Positions 17,275 to 25,282 of a stretch of DNA of 35,425 bases are shown here, piece after piece; the first letter of the stretch is position 1, and each line of letters opens with the position of its first letter. The translations under genes and the position numbers were made by a program. The notes below the pieces were generated by a model. The model did no database searches, was not told the DNA's origin, and saw nothing but the letters and a program-made list of their open reading frames with translations. The DNA lies in assembly GCA_004367505.1 (NCBI GenBank), contig SFCB01000276.1, positions 1-35,425 on the forward strand. Reading direction: 5' to 3'. Source of the stretch: Chloroflexi bacterium OHK40 (lineage in GTDB: Bacteria; Chloroflexota; Chloroflexia; Chloroflexales; Chloroflexaceae).

Positions 17275-17299
17275 CGCCCCGGCGTGTCGGGCCGGGGCG
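17275..17299 (+). other. Strong hairpin before the 83-residue membrane protein gene
   Basis: CGCCCCGGC and GCCGGGGCG form a perfect 9-bp stem with a 7-base loop, 30 bases before the ATG at 17330. It may end the DUF2330 transcript or structure the leader of the small gene. The rest of 17163-17329 shows nothing further. Confidence 0.4.
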
Positions 17300-17329
17300 C
17301 TACATCACCACCATTGAGGAGGGGGCCTC

Positions 17330-17581
17330 ATGGCGCTGCTGCTGCACCTGATGCTGGCCGGGGTCTGGGCTTCAACGATTGTGATCCATACGCGCCGCCT
17401 GTTTCGCCTGGCGTGCGTTGAACAACTGCGACGCTGGGAAGACGAGCGCGTTCGCACCGGGTTGAACCGGATCTGGTGGTGGCTTGGCCAGGACGAGTTC
17501 TGGCGTGGTGTCCTCCCCGACTCGCTGCGGGCCATCGAGATCACCACGATGATCTTCATTATTGCCTGGGGTCTGCGGTAG
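17330..17581 (+). CDS. Small membrane protein, 83 residues, unknown
   Basis: An excellent GAGGAGGGGG site eight bases before the ATG supports translation. Residues 1-20 and 66-83 are hydrophobic, giving two possible membrane segments around a charged middle with Arg/Trp-rich text (RRWEDERVRTGLNRIWWWLGQDEFW). I do not recognise the family. It could be a small envelope subunit. The stop is followed by a bidirectional terminator shared with the convergent RluA-type gene. Confidence 0.65.
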   Translation: MALLLHLMLAGVWASTIVIHTRRLFRLACVEQLRRWEDERVRTGLNRIWWWLGQDEFWRGVLPDSLRAIEITTMIFIIAWGLR

Positions 17582-17612
17582 GCCGAGGGCCGGGTAGCGC
17601 CAGCAGGCCAGA

Positions 17613-17637
17613 GCCAGGGCATCCGCGATGCCCTGGC
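17613..17637. terminator. Bidirectional terminator between convergent genes
   Basis: GCCAGGGCAT and ATGCCCTGGC form a perfect 10-bp stem around the 5-base loop CCGCG. It lies between the small membrane gene (stop at 17581) and the pseudouridine synthase gene (stop at 17640), with CTTT on the plus-strand side. Confidence 0.7.
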
Positions 17638-17639
17638 CT

Positions 17640-18569
17640 TTAGCGCGTGCCGAGGATGCGCTCGAAGATGGCCGGGAGCGGGCTGCTCAGCTCCAGGGGC
17701 GCGCCGGTGATCGGGTGATCCAGCCGCAGTGTAGCGGCGTGGAGCAGGTGGCCGGGGAGTTTGATCGCGCCATAGCGCTCGGGCCCACCGTAGCGCGTGT
17801 CGCCGAGGAGCGGGAAGCCCAGGTGCGCAAGGTGGAGGCGGATCTGGTGGGTGCGACCGGTCCGGGGCGCCACACGGAGCAGCGCAGCACCGGTGAGCGC
17901 CTGCTCGAGCACAAAGCGCCCACGGGCCTCGCGCACCCGGCCGCCCCCGGCGGGGAGTGGCTGCCCGATCTGGTCCGCCGGGTAGATGCGCCAGCGCCCC
18001 CCGGCGGCGCGTCCGTGGCCGGTGCGTAGCTCCAGCTCGCTCCAGGGTGGCACGCCGGCGCAAAGGCAGCGGTAGCACTTTGTCACGCTGCTCCCGGCAA
18101 AGGCGGCCTGTAAGGCACGGTTGGCTGCCGGGCTCTTGCTCACGAGCAGCACACCGCTCGTGTCGCGGTCGAGCTGGTGGGCGAGGTGCAGCGGCGGGGC
18201 GATGCCATCGCGGGCGGCCAGCCGCCGCCGCAGGGCCGCCAGCACGTTCCCGTGGGCGTCCCACGGGGTTGCGCCCACATACCAGCCGGCCTCCTTATGG
18301 AGCGCCACCAGCCACTCATCCTCATAGGCGATAGCGGCGGGCCGAAGCTCCAGCTCGGGGTAGCCACCGGCGGGCGGCAGACAGATCGTCAGGGTGGCGC
18401 CAGCCATCACAGGCGCGCCGGGCTGGCTTGCGCGCTGGCGGTCGAGCCAGGCTCCGCCTCGCTCCACGGCCTTCCGGCCAGCCGCGCCAGCGAGGCGCTC
18501 GGCCAGTTCAAGGACGGGCACCCCCGCATCGGCGGGCGGAACCACCAGCGTCAGGCGGGCGGCGCTCAC
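17640..18569 (-). CDS. RluA-family 23S rRNA/tRNA pseudouridine synthase
   Basis: About 309 residues from GTG 18569; the frame is open up to 18659 but the extra 30 residues are Arg/Gly-rich and not like the family. An S4-like N-terminal region (about 15-65) precedes the catalytic domain. The motif reads HQLDRDTSG with catalytic Asp134; most family members have HRLD, so Gln replaces the usual Arg. RTGRTHQIRLHLAHLGFPLLGDTRYGG near the C-terminal part is the RluA-type signature. The enzyme isomerises uridine in structured RNA; which site cannot be told. The nicotinate phosphoribosyltransferase gene upstream on the same strand is separated by about 140 bases from this start, so cotranscription is possible. 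Confidence 0.82.
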   Translation of the reverse strand: MSAARLTLVVPPADAGVPVLELAERLAGAAGRKAVERGGAWLDRQRASQPGAPVMAGATLTICLPPAGGYPELELRPAAIAYEDEWLVALHKEAGWYVGATPWDAHGNVLAALRRRLAARDGIAPPLHLAHQLDRDTSGVLLVSKSPAANRALQAAFAGSSVTKCYRCLCAGVPPWSELELRTGHGRAAGGRWRIYPADQIGQPLPAGGGRVREARGRFVLEQALTGAALLRVAPRTGRTHQIRLHLAHLGFPLLGDTRYGGPERYGAIKLPGHLLHAATLRLDHPITGAPLELSSPLPAIFERILGTR

Positions 18570-18712
18570 AAGCGACCGCCCCCGCGCAGCCGATCGTTGG
18601 CGGGGCGAGCCACACCATTCGGCACCATATCCTCCTCGTGTTTCGGCACCTCGGGGCACCCGGGGCGTGCCAGACCACTGCGGGGAACGCCCCGCGACAA
18701 GACGTGTTGGGC

Positions 18713-20263
18713 TCAGGACTCGGCCTGGATCCGGGCGAGTAGCTCCTGCTTCATCGCCCAGAGCTCGGCGGAAAGCGAGACGTGGTAAATGTGAGGGTTG
18801 ACGATCCGGCGCACGCCGGCATCAAGGCGATCAACATCGGCCTGGCGCTGGGCGCGCATCTGCTCCAGATCCGGCAATTCGTAGACAAGGTGGCCCTCGC
18901 GAAGCACCTCCACCAGCAGCGGCTCGATCCCCGTGAGCGCTGAGCGCTCCAGGGTACGCTGGCGGGCGTGGTCGCTGGGGTGGCGCAGGGTGATCCGCTC
19001 AGCCTCGGCGGGGCGCTCGTGCTCGAGGGCCACCAGGTCGGCGGTGGCGTTACCCCGGGTGTCATAGAGGCGCCAGGCCTGCTTGAGGCCCGGGTTGGTG
19101 AGCTTCGCGGGGGAGTCGGCGATCTTGATCGCCGGGCGCCACTCCGGGCCCTCCTGGATGGCGACGAGTTTGTAGACGCCGCCGAGGGCGCCTTCGCCGT
19201 GGGAGGTAACGAGGCGAGTGCCGACGCCGTACACCAGGCGACGGATCACCGTGTCGGCGTCGGCGCCGTAGCGTGGAGCCTCGGCGGCGATCTGGGTCTG
19301 GATCTGCCAGATCACCAGCTCATCGAGGTCGTTGGAGAGCACGATCGTCGCATCGGGGAACCCGGCCTGATCGAGCATCAGCGACGACTGGATAGCGAGG
19401 TAGGCCAGATCGCCGGAGTCGAGCCTGATCCCGACGGGGCGGTGGCCACGGGCGCGCAGTTCCTCAAAAACGCGGATCGCATTGGGGACACCACTCTCCA
19501 GCGTATCGACCGTGTCGACGAGGAGCAGGCAATCATCGGGGTAGAGCTCGGCATAGGCGCGGAAGGCGTCGAGCTCGGTATGGCCGAGAGCCAGGAAGAC
19601 CTGTACGAGGGCGTGGGCGTGGGTGCCGCGCGGGGGGAGGCCGAGGGTACTGGAGAGGCCAACGTTGGAGGTAAAGTCCGCGCCGCCGATCAGCGCGGCG
19701 CGGGTGCCGGCGTTGGCGCCGCGCTCCTGGCCACGGCGGAGCCCGAACTCGAGCACCAGCGCGGCGCGGCTGGCCTCGCGGATGCGGGCGGCCTTGGTGG
19801 CGATCAGGGTCTGGTAGTTGAGCTGGTTGAGCAGGGCCGTTTCGAGGATCTGGGCCATAGCGAGGGGGCCGCGCACGATGGAGAGGGGGACACCGGGGTG
19901 AACGACGCGACCCTCGGGGATGGCGCGGAGGCTGATCGCCTCGAAGCTCCCGTGGGTTCGCAGGTAGGCGAGGAAATCGTCGCCGAAGCGCTGCCTGCCC
20001 TCACGAGTGCGCTGGGCGCGGAGGTAGGCCAGATCTTCCTCGCGGAAGCGGGCCTCGCGCATCCAGTCGAGCAGCCACTCGAGGCCGGCGCTTATACAAT
20101 AGCCGGCCTGGTGGAGACCATAGTCGGGGTAGCTGCGGAAGAAGTGGTCGAACTGGGCCTGGCGTTCGTGGAGCCCGACGCGAAAGTAGAGCTGAGCCAT
20201 GGTCAGCTGATACTGGTCGGTGAAGAGGATGCCCTCGGCCGTGCGCTGGTGGTCTGCGCGCAT
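18713..20263 (-). CDS. pncB: Nicotinate phosphoribosyltransferase
   Basis: 516 residues. It makes nicotinate mononucleotide from nicotinate and PRPP, with ATP use, in NAD salvage. Seen: the family start [11 protein letters not shown] (14-24), FTSN in place of the usual GTSN, GTHAH (213-217) at the region of the conserved GTxAHS motif, and [10 protein letters not shown] (280-289), a core phosphoribosyl-binding strand. GLHQAG and the long insertions fit the NAPRT group of about 440-520 residues. Start ATG 20263 was chosen as the only one near the promoter. A TTGACA/TATAGT promoter with a palindrome at +1 lies 157-185 bases upstream. That points to control by NAD status, perhaps an NrtR- or NiaR-like factor not in this window. 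Confidence 0.9.
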   Translation of the reverse strand: MRADHQRTAEGILFTDQYQLTMAQLYFRVGLHERQAQFDHFFRSYPDYGLHQAGYCISAGLEWLLDWMREARFREEDLAYLRAQRTREGRQRFGDDFLAYLRTHGSFEAISLRAIPEGRVVHPGVPLSIVRGPLAMAQILETALLNQLNYQTLIATKAARIREASRAALVLEFGLRRGQERGANAGTRAALIGGADFTSNVGLSSTLGLPPRGTHAHALVQVFLALGHTELDAFRAYAELYPDDCLLLVDTVDTLESGVPNAIRVFEELRARGHRPVGIRLDSGDLAYLAIQSSLMLDQAGFPDATIVLSNDLDELVIWQIQTQIAAEAPRYGADADTVIRRLVYGVGTRLVTSHGEGALGGVYKLVAIQEGPEWRPAIKIADSPAKLTNPGLKQAWRLYDTRGNATADLVALEHERPAEAERITLRHPSDHARQRTLERSALTGIEPLLVEVLREGHLVYELPDLEQMRAQRQADVDRLDAGVRRIVNPHIYHVSLSAELWAMKQELLARIQAES

Positions 20264-20402
20264 GGTTTCGCTCCCGGTAATGCAACGTCGGCGCGCGCCG
20301 CCCCCCGGCGCAGCCCGGCGTCAGGGCTGGTGCCGTGGGCCATCCCCTCCAGGAGGTGGCTCCCGGCTGTGGGGCCTGCCCGTGGGGTGGGGGCGGCGAT
20401 TA

Positions 20403-20417
20403 GTGTAAATAATACAC
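20403..20417 (-). promoter_or_regulatory. Candidate operator of nicotinate phosphoribosyltransferase
   Basis: GTGTA and TACAC arms are separated by five A/T bases. The 15-base palindrome starts two bases past the -10 box and covers the predicted start point (near 20413). A bound repressor would block RNA polymerase. Confidence 0.55.
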
Positions 20418-20419
20418 CA

Positions 20420-20448
20420 ACTATAGCGAGCCATGGGGGTGCTGTCAA
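20420..20448 (-). promoter_or_regulatory. Promoter of nicotinate phosphoribosyltransferase
   Basis: TTGACA (20443-20448), a 17-base spacer and TATAGT (20420-20425) on the minus strand. The -35 is perfect and the -10 has five of six consensus bases. The leader would be about 150 bases. Confidence 0.75.
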
Positions 20449-20502
20449 GAGCGAGGGGTGACGAACGGGCGTGCTGATCCGACTTTCGGAAACGGCCTGG
20501 AT

Positions 20503-20512
20503 GTGGTATAAT
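20503..20512 (+). promoter_or_regulatory. Extended -10 promoter of the membrane protein-gyrB unit
   Basis: TATAAT (20507-20512) preceded by TGG gives an extended -10 element. A weak TTTCGG lies 17 bases upstream (20484-20489). The start point would be near 20519, with a GAGGAGG ribosome site at 20524-20530. Confidence 0.65.
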
Positions 20513-20535
20513 ACAATGGTTTTGAGGAGGCCAGG

Positions 20536-21441
20536 TTGAGCATTGCGAAGCCCCAGAACCTCAGTCTCATCGACACCCTGAGCGCGGGCTATCGCGCCCT
20601 TCACCGGCGGCTCTGGGTTGTCTGCATCCCGGCGGGGCTGAGCACCTACCTCTGGCTTGGCGCGCCGGTAGGGCTGGGGGCCCTGGCGGGCGAGCTGCAG
20701 CCACTCGTCGATGCGGCGGGCGAGCTCATCGGCGGCGAGGAGGCGGGCAGCCAGGCGCTGCAGGGGCTCCTGGAGCGCGACGTACGGGTAGCCCTGGCCT
20801 GGCTAAACTACATCCCGGTGCTCGCGCCCGAGGCGGCGCGCAGTCCGGCGCTCGGGCTGGGGGGGCCGCTGCAACTCCTGGCGGCGGTTGTCATCATCAA
20901 CGCGCTGGCGCTCCTGGCCAGCAGCCTCTTTCTCACCATCCTCGGCGACGCGGTGCGGGGCGAGTTGCTCGCCCCGCTCGCGCTGCTCCGGCGGGCGGGG
21001 CAGGTGGCGGCCCACATCGGCCTCTCTCTGCTGGCGCTGGTGGGGGTGGTGCTGGTGCTGGCGCTCCCCTTCCTGGCGATCTCAGCGATCGTGATCGCTG
21101 CGCTACCGGGGGCGGCCATGCTCGTGCTGTTGCTGTGGTACATCGTGCTGTTCTGGGCTTACGTTTACACCGGCTTTGCCCCGGAGGCCATTCTGATCAG
21201 CCGGGCGGGGCCGCTGCGGGCGATCTACAACAGTGTCCACATGGTGCGTCGGGAGCTCGGGGCCACCCTGGGGCTCCTGCTGCTGAGCTTTGTCATCGTA
21301 AGCGGGCTGGGCATCATCTGGCAGCGGCTAGCAGTGAGCCCCGGCGGGCTCGTGCTGGCCATTCTTGGTAGCGCCTACGTGGGTAGCGGCCTGAGCGCGG
21401 CCCGGCTGGAGTTCTACCGGGCGGTGGCCGCGAAGGGGTAA
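20536..21441 (+). CDS. Multi-pass membrane protein, unknown function
   Basis: 301 residues from TTG 20536, chosen because GAGGAGG sits five bases upstream and no ATG lies nearby. About five to six hydrophobic stretches are visible (near 28-48, 112-135, 155-178, 182-212, 245-266, 272-288). The C-terminal half has AYVYTGFAPEAILISRAGPLRAIYNSVHMVRRELG, an amphipathic loop also seen in related uncharacterised membrane proteins. It precedes gyrB by 54 bases with no terminator between, so the two are probably cotranscribed from the extended -10 promoter at 20507. No enzymatic motif is seen. Confidence 0.65.
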   Translation: MSIAKPQNLSLIDTLSAGYRALHRRLWVVCIPAGLSTYLWLGAPVGLGALAGELQPLVDAAGELIGGEEAGSQALQGLLERDVRVALAWLNYIPVLAPEAARSPALGLGGPLQLLAAVVIINALALLASSLFLTILGDAVRGELLAPLALLRRAGQVAAHIGLSLLALVGVVLVLALPFLAISAIVIAALPGAAMLVLLLWYIVLFWAYVYTGFAPEAILISRAGPLRAIYNSVHMVRRELGATLGLLLLSFVIVSGLGIIWQRLAVSPGGLVLAILGSAYVGSGLSAARLEFYRAVAAKG

Positions 21442-21495
21442 GCGCGAAAGACGCGCGGAAGGGCCATAAAGGGCGCGCAGAAGATCGAGGAGTGC

Positions 21496-23424
21496 ATGAA
21501 GGACGACGAGATTATGACGACTGAGCCACAGAGCTACGACGCGAGCCAGATTACGGTGCTTGAGGGGCTCGATGCGGTGCGCAAGCGCCCGGGTATGTAT
21601 ATTGGCCCCACCGACATCAATGGCTTGCACCATATGATCAAAGAGGTGGTGGATAACTCGGTCGACGAGGCCCTGGCGGGGTATGCCACCACGATCAGTG
21701 TGACGATCTGCGCCGACGGTTCGGTGCGGGTGACGGACAATGGGCGCGGTATTCCGGTGGACATCCACCCGAAGCATAAGGTCTCGGCGCTGCAACTCGC
21801 GGCCACCGAGCTGCATGCCGGCGGCAAGTTTGGCGATGGGGGCTACAAAGTCTCCTCGGGGCTGCACGGGGTAGGCCTCTCGGTGGTGAACGCGCTCTCG
21901 GCCTGGATGCGCGCCGAGGTGCGGCGTCACGGCAAGCTCTGGGTGCAGGAGTACGAGACGGGGAAGCCAAAGGCGGAGGTGCGCGCCGTGGGCCCGGCCG
22001 AGGGCACCGGGACGACGATCCACTTCCTGCCCGACGTGACGATCTTCAAAGAGGGGATCGACTATAACTTTAAGGTTGTAGCCCAGCGCTTCCGCGAGAC
22101 GGCCTACCTGACGAAGGGGCTGCACATTCGCTTCGTAGACGAGCGCGATGGCCAGGAGGTGAACTTCTACTTCGAGGGCGGGATCGTCTCCTACGTGCGG
22201 CACCTGAACCGTGACAAGACGGTGCTGCACAAGCAGCCCTTCTATGCCGAGCGCACGGTGAACGACGTGGCCGTTGAGGTGGCCATGCAGTACACCGACA
22301 CCTACGATACCGACTCGATCTACGCCTTCGCCAACAATATCAACAACACCGATGGCGGCGCCCACCTCTCGGGGTTCCGCACGGCGCTGACGCGCATTAT
22401 TAACAACTACGCCCGCGCCAAGAACCTGCTCAAGGAGAATGAGGCCAACCTCACCGGCGACGATGTGCGCGAGGGCCTGACGGCGGTGATCAGCGTGAAG
22501 CTAAAGGACCCGCTCTTCAGCTCGCAGACGAAGGAGAAGTTGGTGAGCCCCGAGGCCGCCGGCGCGGTGGCAACGGTGCTCGGCGATAGTTTCGCCGCCT
22601 GGCTCGATGAGAACCCCTCCGAGGCGCGCCGGATCATCGAGAAGGTGATCTCCGCCGCTCGCACCCGCCTCGCCGTCCAGAAGGTGAAGGAGACGGCCCG
22701 CAAGAGCGCGATGGAGGGCTTCTCGCTGCCGGGGAAGCTCGCCGACTGCTCCGATACCAACCCGGCCCGCTGCGAGCTCTATATCGTTGAGGGCGACAGC
22801 GCCGGTGGCACCGCCAAGCAGGGCCGTGACCGGCGCTTTCAGGCCATTCTGCCCCTGCGCGGGAAGATCCTCAATGTGGAGAAGAGCCGCCTCGATAAGA
22901 TGCTCTCCAACGCCGAGGTCAAGGCGCTGATCACCGCGATCGGGACCGCGATCGGCGAGCAGTTCTCCCCGGAGAAGCTGCGCTACCATCGCATCATCCT
23001 GATGGCCGACGCCGATGTGGACGGGAGTCACATCCGTACGCTGCTGCTCACCTTCTTCTTCCGCCACATGCGCCAGTTGATCACCAACGGCCACCTCTTC
23101 ATCGCCCAGCCGCCACTGTACCGCATCAAGCACGGCCGCGAGCAGGTCTATACCTACTCCGACGCCGAGCGCGACGCGTACATCGCCAGACTCCCCGCCG
23201 GCACGAAGGTGGAGATCCAGCGCTATAAGGGCCTCGGTGAGATGAATGCCGAGCAGCTCTGGGAGACGACCCTCAATCCCGCCAACCGCGTGATCTTGCA
23301 GGTGAACATCGAGGATGCCCAGCGCGCTGATGAGACGTTCACCATGCTCATGGGCGATCTGGTGCCCCCCCGGCGCCGCTTCATCCAGACGCACGCCTCC
23401 GAGGTGACGGATCTGGATGTGTAG
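21496..23424 (+). CDS. gyrB: DNA gyrase subunit B
   Basis: 642 residues, full length for the shorter gyrase B type. ATPase domain: E50 and N54 in EVVDNSVDEAL, D81 in TDNGRGIP, then GGKFGDGGYKVSSGLHGVG, the ATP lid. TOPRIM domain: E432 in EGDSAGG and the metal aspartates D505, D507, D509 in DADVDGSH. The C-terminal QRYKGLGEMNAEQLWETT and the AKQGRDR motif favour GyrB over ParE. The start at 21496 has GAGGAG five bases before it; an ATG at 21514 is possible. With GyrA it introduces negative supercoils in DNA. No gyrA, recF or dnaN is adjacent, unlike the common cluster; instead it follows a membrane protein. Confidence 0.97.
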   Translation: MKDDEIMTTEPQSYDASQITVLEGLDAVRKRPGMYIGPTDINGLHHMIKEVVDNSVDEALAGYATTISVTICADGSVRVTDNGRGIPVDIHPKHKVSALQLAATELHAGGKFGDGGYKVSSGLHGVGLSVVNALSAWMRAEVRRHGKLWVQEYETGKPKAEVRAVGPAEGTGTTIHFLPDVTIFKEGIDYNFKVVAQRFRETAYLTKGLHIRFVDERDGQEVNFYFEGGIVSYVRHLNRDKTVLHKQPFYAERTVNDVAVEVAMQYTDTYDTDSIYAFANNINNTDGGAHLSGFRTALTRIINNYARAKNLLKENEANLTGDDVREGLTAVISVKLKDPLFSSQTKEKLVSPEAAGAVATVLGDSFAAWLDENPSEARRIIEKVISAARTRLAVQKVKETARKSAMEGFSLPGKLADCSDTNPARCELYIVEGDSAGGTAKQGRDRRFQAILPLRGKILNVEKSRLDKMLSNAEVKALITAIGTAIGEQFSPEKLRYHRIILMADADVDGSHIRTLLLTFFFRHMRQLITNGHLFIAQPPLYRIKHGREQVYTYSDAERDAYIARLPAGTKVEIQRYKGLGEMNAEQLWETTLNPANRVILQVNIEDAQRADETFTMLMGDLVPPRRRFIQTHASEVTDLDV

Positions 23425-23461
23425 GGCTGTGTGTCGAGTCAAGACACCGTCGAGCTGCCAA

Positions 23462-23478
23462 AGGGCTTGTCAAGCCCT
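23462..23478 (+). terminator. Hairpin after gyrB
   Basis: AGGGCTT and AAGCCCT form a 7-bp stem around GTC, 38 bases after the gyrB stop. There is no T-run, so termination is only possible. Nothing else is supported in 23425-23653. Confidence 0.4.
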
Positions 23479-23653
23479 CCAGGACGCGGTAAAGGTACAG
23501 CCGCCGTGAGAACTCATCTTGACCGGGCTCCTATACTCGGCGTTCCCGCGCTGAAAACAGCCTGCCACTTCGCGCGGACCAGATTCTTGGGAGCATGTCA
23601 TCCGACTCCACGAACGACGCCGAATAATCTCACCATGCGAGGCTCAGACATCA

Positions 23654-24559
23654 ATGGCTCTCCAGCTTGCCAGTGATACGCCCCTACACGTTGAAGTAGA
23701 GGTCATAGCGATCCTCCGCACGCTGTCGGCTGCGCGAAAACTGGAGCTGGCCCGCGACATGAACCGTATGGCCGACCGGCTCGCACTGGCGGGTATCCAG
23801 CGGCGAAGGCCGGACGCTGGCTCCCAGGAGCGAGGCTACCGGCTCGCCCTCCAGCGGCTTACGCTAGAGCAGTACGAGCACGGTGCGGCGCTGCTCAAAG
23901 GACTCCCGCTCATGCCAACGCCGGTTGACCCGCTTGCCCTGGCCCTGCGTGTTGGGGCCACGCTCGACGTACACGCCATCCCCTACGTGATCGTCGGCTC
24001 GGTGGCCGCCGTCGTCCACGGCGAGTACCGCACGACCCGCGATATTGACGTGGTGCTGAATCTCGCTCCTGCTGATGCGCGCGCGCTCGTGGACGCGCTG
24101 CGTGAGGACTTTACGTTTCTGCCAAGCGACATCACCGATGCACTTGTGCGCCTGCCTGAAGCGCGGGCCGACGCGGCGCAGCGGGCGAACTTCTGCGCCT
24201 ACGATAAGGTCACCGGCTTCCAGATCGACGTGTACCTCTCCTCTGGCCGCCCCTTCGAGGTTGCCCAGTTTCAGCGGGCGCAGTTCGTTGAGATCCCAGG
24301 TGACGACGGCGGAACGCTGCGCGTGGCGAGTGCTGAGGATACCGTGCTGGCGAAGCTGGAATGGTACAAGCTGGCCCCGTCCGACCGGCAGTGGCGCGAC
24401 GTGCAGGCCATCCTGCGGGTGCAGGATGACGCGCTCGACGTGACCTACCTCCGCCAGTGGGCAGACGAGCTTGGCGTAGCGGAGTTGCTGGATTGGGCGC
24501 TGAAGGGTCAGCAGCCGCCCCAGCCAGGCGCCGCGCCGCGCCAGCAGCGGTTATTCTGA
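23654..24559 (+). CDS. Nucleotidyltransferase-fold protein with an N-terminal helical domain
   Basis: 301 residues. The core from about residue 95 has GSVAAVVHG (115-123), D130 and D132 in TRDIDVV, and a third Asp, D192, in GFQIDVYL: the G-S, DxD and D pattern of nucleotidyltransferase-fold proteins related to AbiEii/MNT enzymes. A C-terminal helical part ends in Gln/Pro-rich residues. The N-terminal 85 residues (ILRTLSAARKLELARDMNRMADRLALAG and following) look like a small helical module. I recall that module as a separate short gene before such nucleotidyltransferases in related bacteria; here it is fused. An internal ATG at codon 87 could mark the old gene border. The role may be toxin-antitoxin-like or RNA/protein modification; no partner gene is next to it, so this stays open. 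Confidence 0.75.
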   Translation: MALQLASDTPLHVEVEVIAILRTLSAARKLELARDMNRMADRLALAGIQRRRPDAGSQERGYRLALQRLTLEQYEHGAALLKGLPLMPTPVDPLALALRVGATLDVHAIPYVIVGSVAAVVHGEYRTTRDIDVVLNLAPADARALVDALREDFTFLPSDITDALVRLPEARADAAQRANFCAYDKVTGFQIDVYLSSGRPFEVAQFQRAQFVEIPGDDGGTLRVASAEDTVLAKLEWYKLAPSDRQWRDVQAILRVQDDALDVTYLRQWADELGVAELLDWALKGQQPPQPGAAPRQQRLF

Positions 24560-24574
24560 GCGGCCGGGGCTGGC

Positions 24575-24970
24575 CTACGCTTTCCCGCCTCGGCGACCCA
24601 TGGCTGCGTTGATCTTGGCGAGCAGTTGATCGAGGGTGAAGGGCTTTTCAAGCCAGATGATGCCCTTCGCGTCAAGCGAGGGGACGACTTCCTGCACCTC
24701 GCGGGTGGCGACCGTGCAGAGGATCAGCGGGATCTGGTGGGTCTCCGGGTCGAGGTGGAGCATATCGAGCAATGCCCAGCCGGCGGGCATATTGTCGAAC
24801 AATAAATCGCAGATCACCAGGTCGGGCTTGAGCTCCTTGATATGCTGGAAGGCCCCCTGGTGCTTGGGAAAGGTGATGACCTCGAACTGCTCCTCGCCGA
24901 GGAACTGGGCCATCAGCTCGAGGAACTCTGGGTGGTCGTTGACAATCACGATCCGGGTAGTTTTTGCCAT
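24575..24970 (-). CDS. Single-domain response regulator (CheY-like receiver)
   Basis: 131 residues from ATG 24970 with AGAGG six bases before it; the frame extends up to 25066 but the extra residues are Pro/Arg-rich and lie outside the domain. The receiver is complete: N11-D12 at the acidic pocket (Asn in place of the usual first Asp), phospho-acceptor D55 in LVICDLLF, T86 in LCTVA, and K109 in EKPF. There is no output domain. It receives phosphate from an unseen histidine kinase. A promoter with TTGCAC/TACCAT lies about 95 bases upstream. The gene is convergent, with a 15-base gap, to the nucleotidyltransferase gene. Confidence 0.88.
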   Translation of the reverse strand: MAKTTRIVIVNDHPEFLELMAQFLGEEQFEVITFPKHQGAFQHIKELKPDLVICDLLFDNMPAGWALLDMLHLDPETHQIPLILCTVATREVQEVVPSLDAKGIIWLEKPFTLDQLLAKINAAMGRRGGKA

Positions 24971-25064
24971 TGGCGGCCTCTCTGCAGGGACTGGCACACG
25001 CTCCGGTGTGCCGGGGAGATGGCGTGGCGAGTCTGCGAGCCTGAGCCCCCGGCGCGGCCCGCGC

Positions 25065-25093
25065 ATGGTACGTCAGAACGGGCGAGCGTGCAA
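25065..25093 (-). promoter_or_regulatory. Candidate promoter of the response regulator
   Basis: TTGCAC (25088-25093), 17-base spacer, TACCAT (25065-25070) on the minus strand. Four or more bases match consensus in each box. The 312-base spacer 24971-25282 shows nothing else clear. Confidence 0.5.
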
Positions 25094-25282
25094 CCAGGGC
25101 CTCTGGGCAGGCTGCGGGAGCGCTCGCCCGGGGCTGGCAAACGCTGAAGGTCGCCGGGAGCGCGCGCATTCCGCGTGGGTACGGGCTGGAGGCCCCGCTG
25201 CTCGGAGACACTATGGTGAGGCGCGTTTGCTCGCCGGGCCGTTGTGGAACAGGGTGTTGCGATACCGAGCCAGGGGCGAGGG

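Noticed and set aside
18968-20461. 497-codon plus-strand frame over pncB
   Set aside because: The minus-strand nicotinate phosphoribosyltransferase is certain; this frame has no motif.
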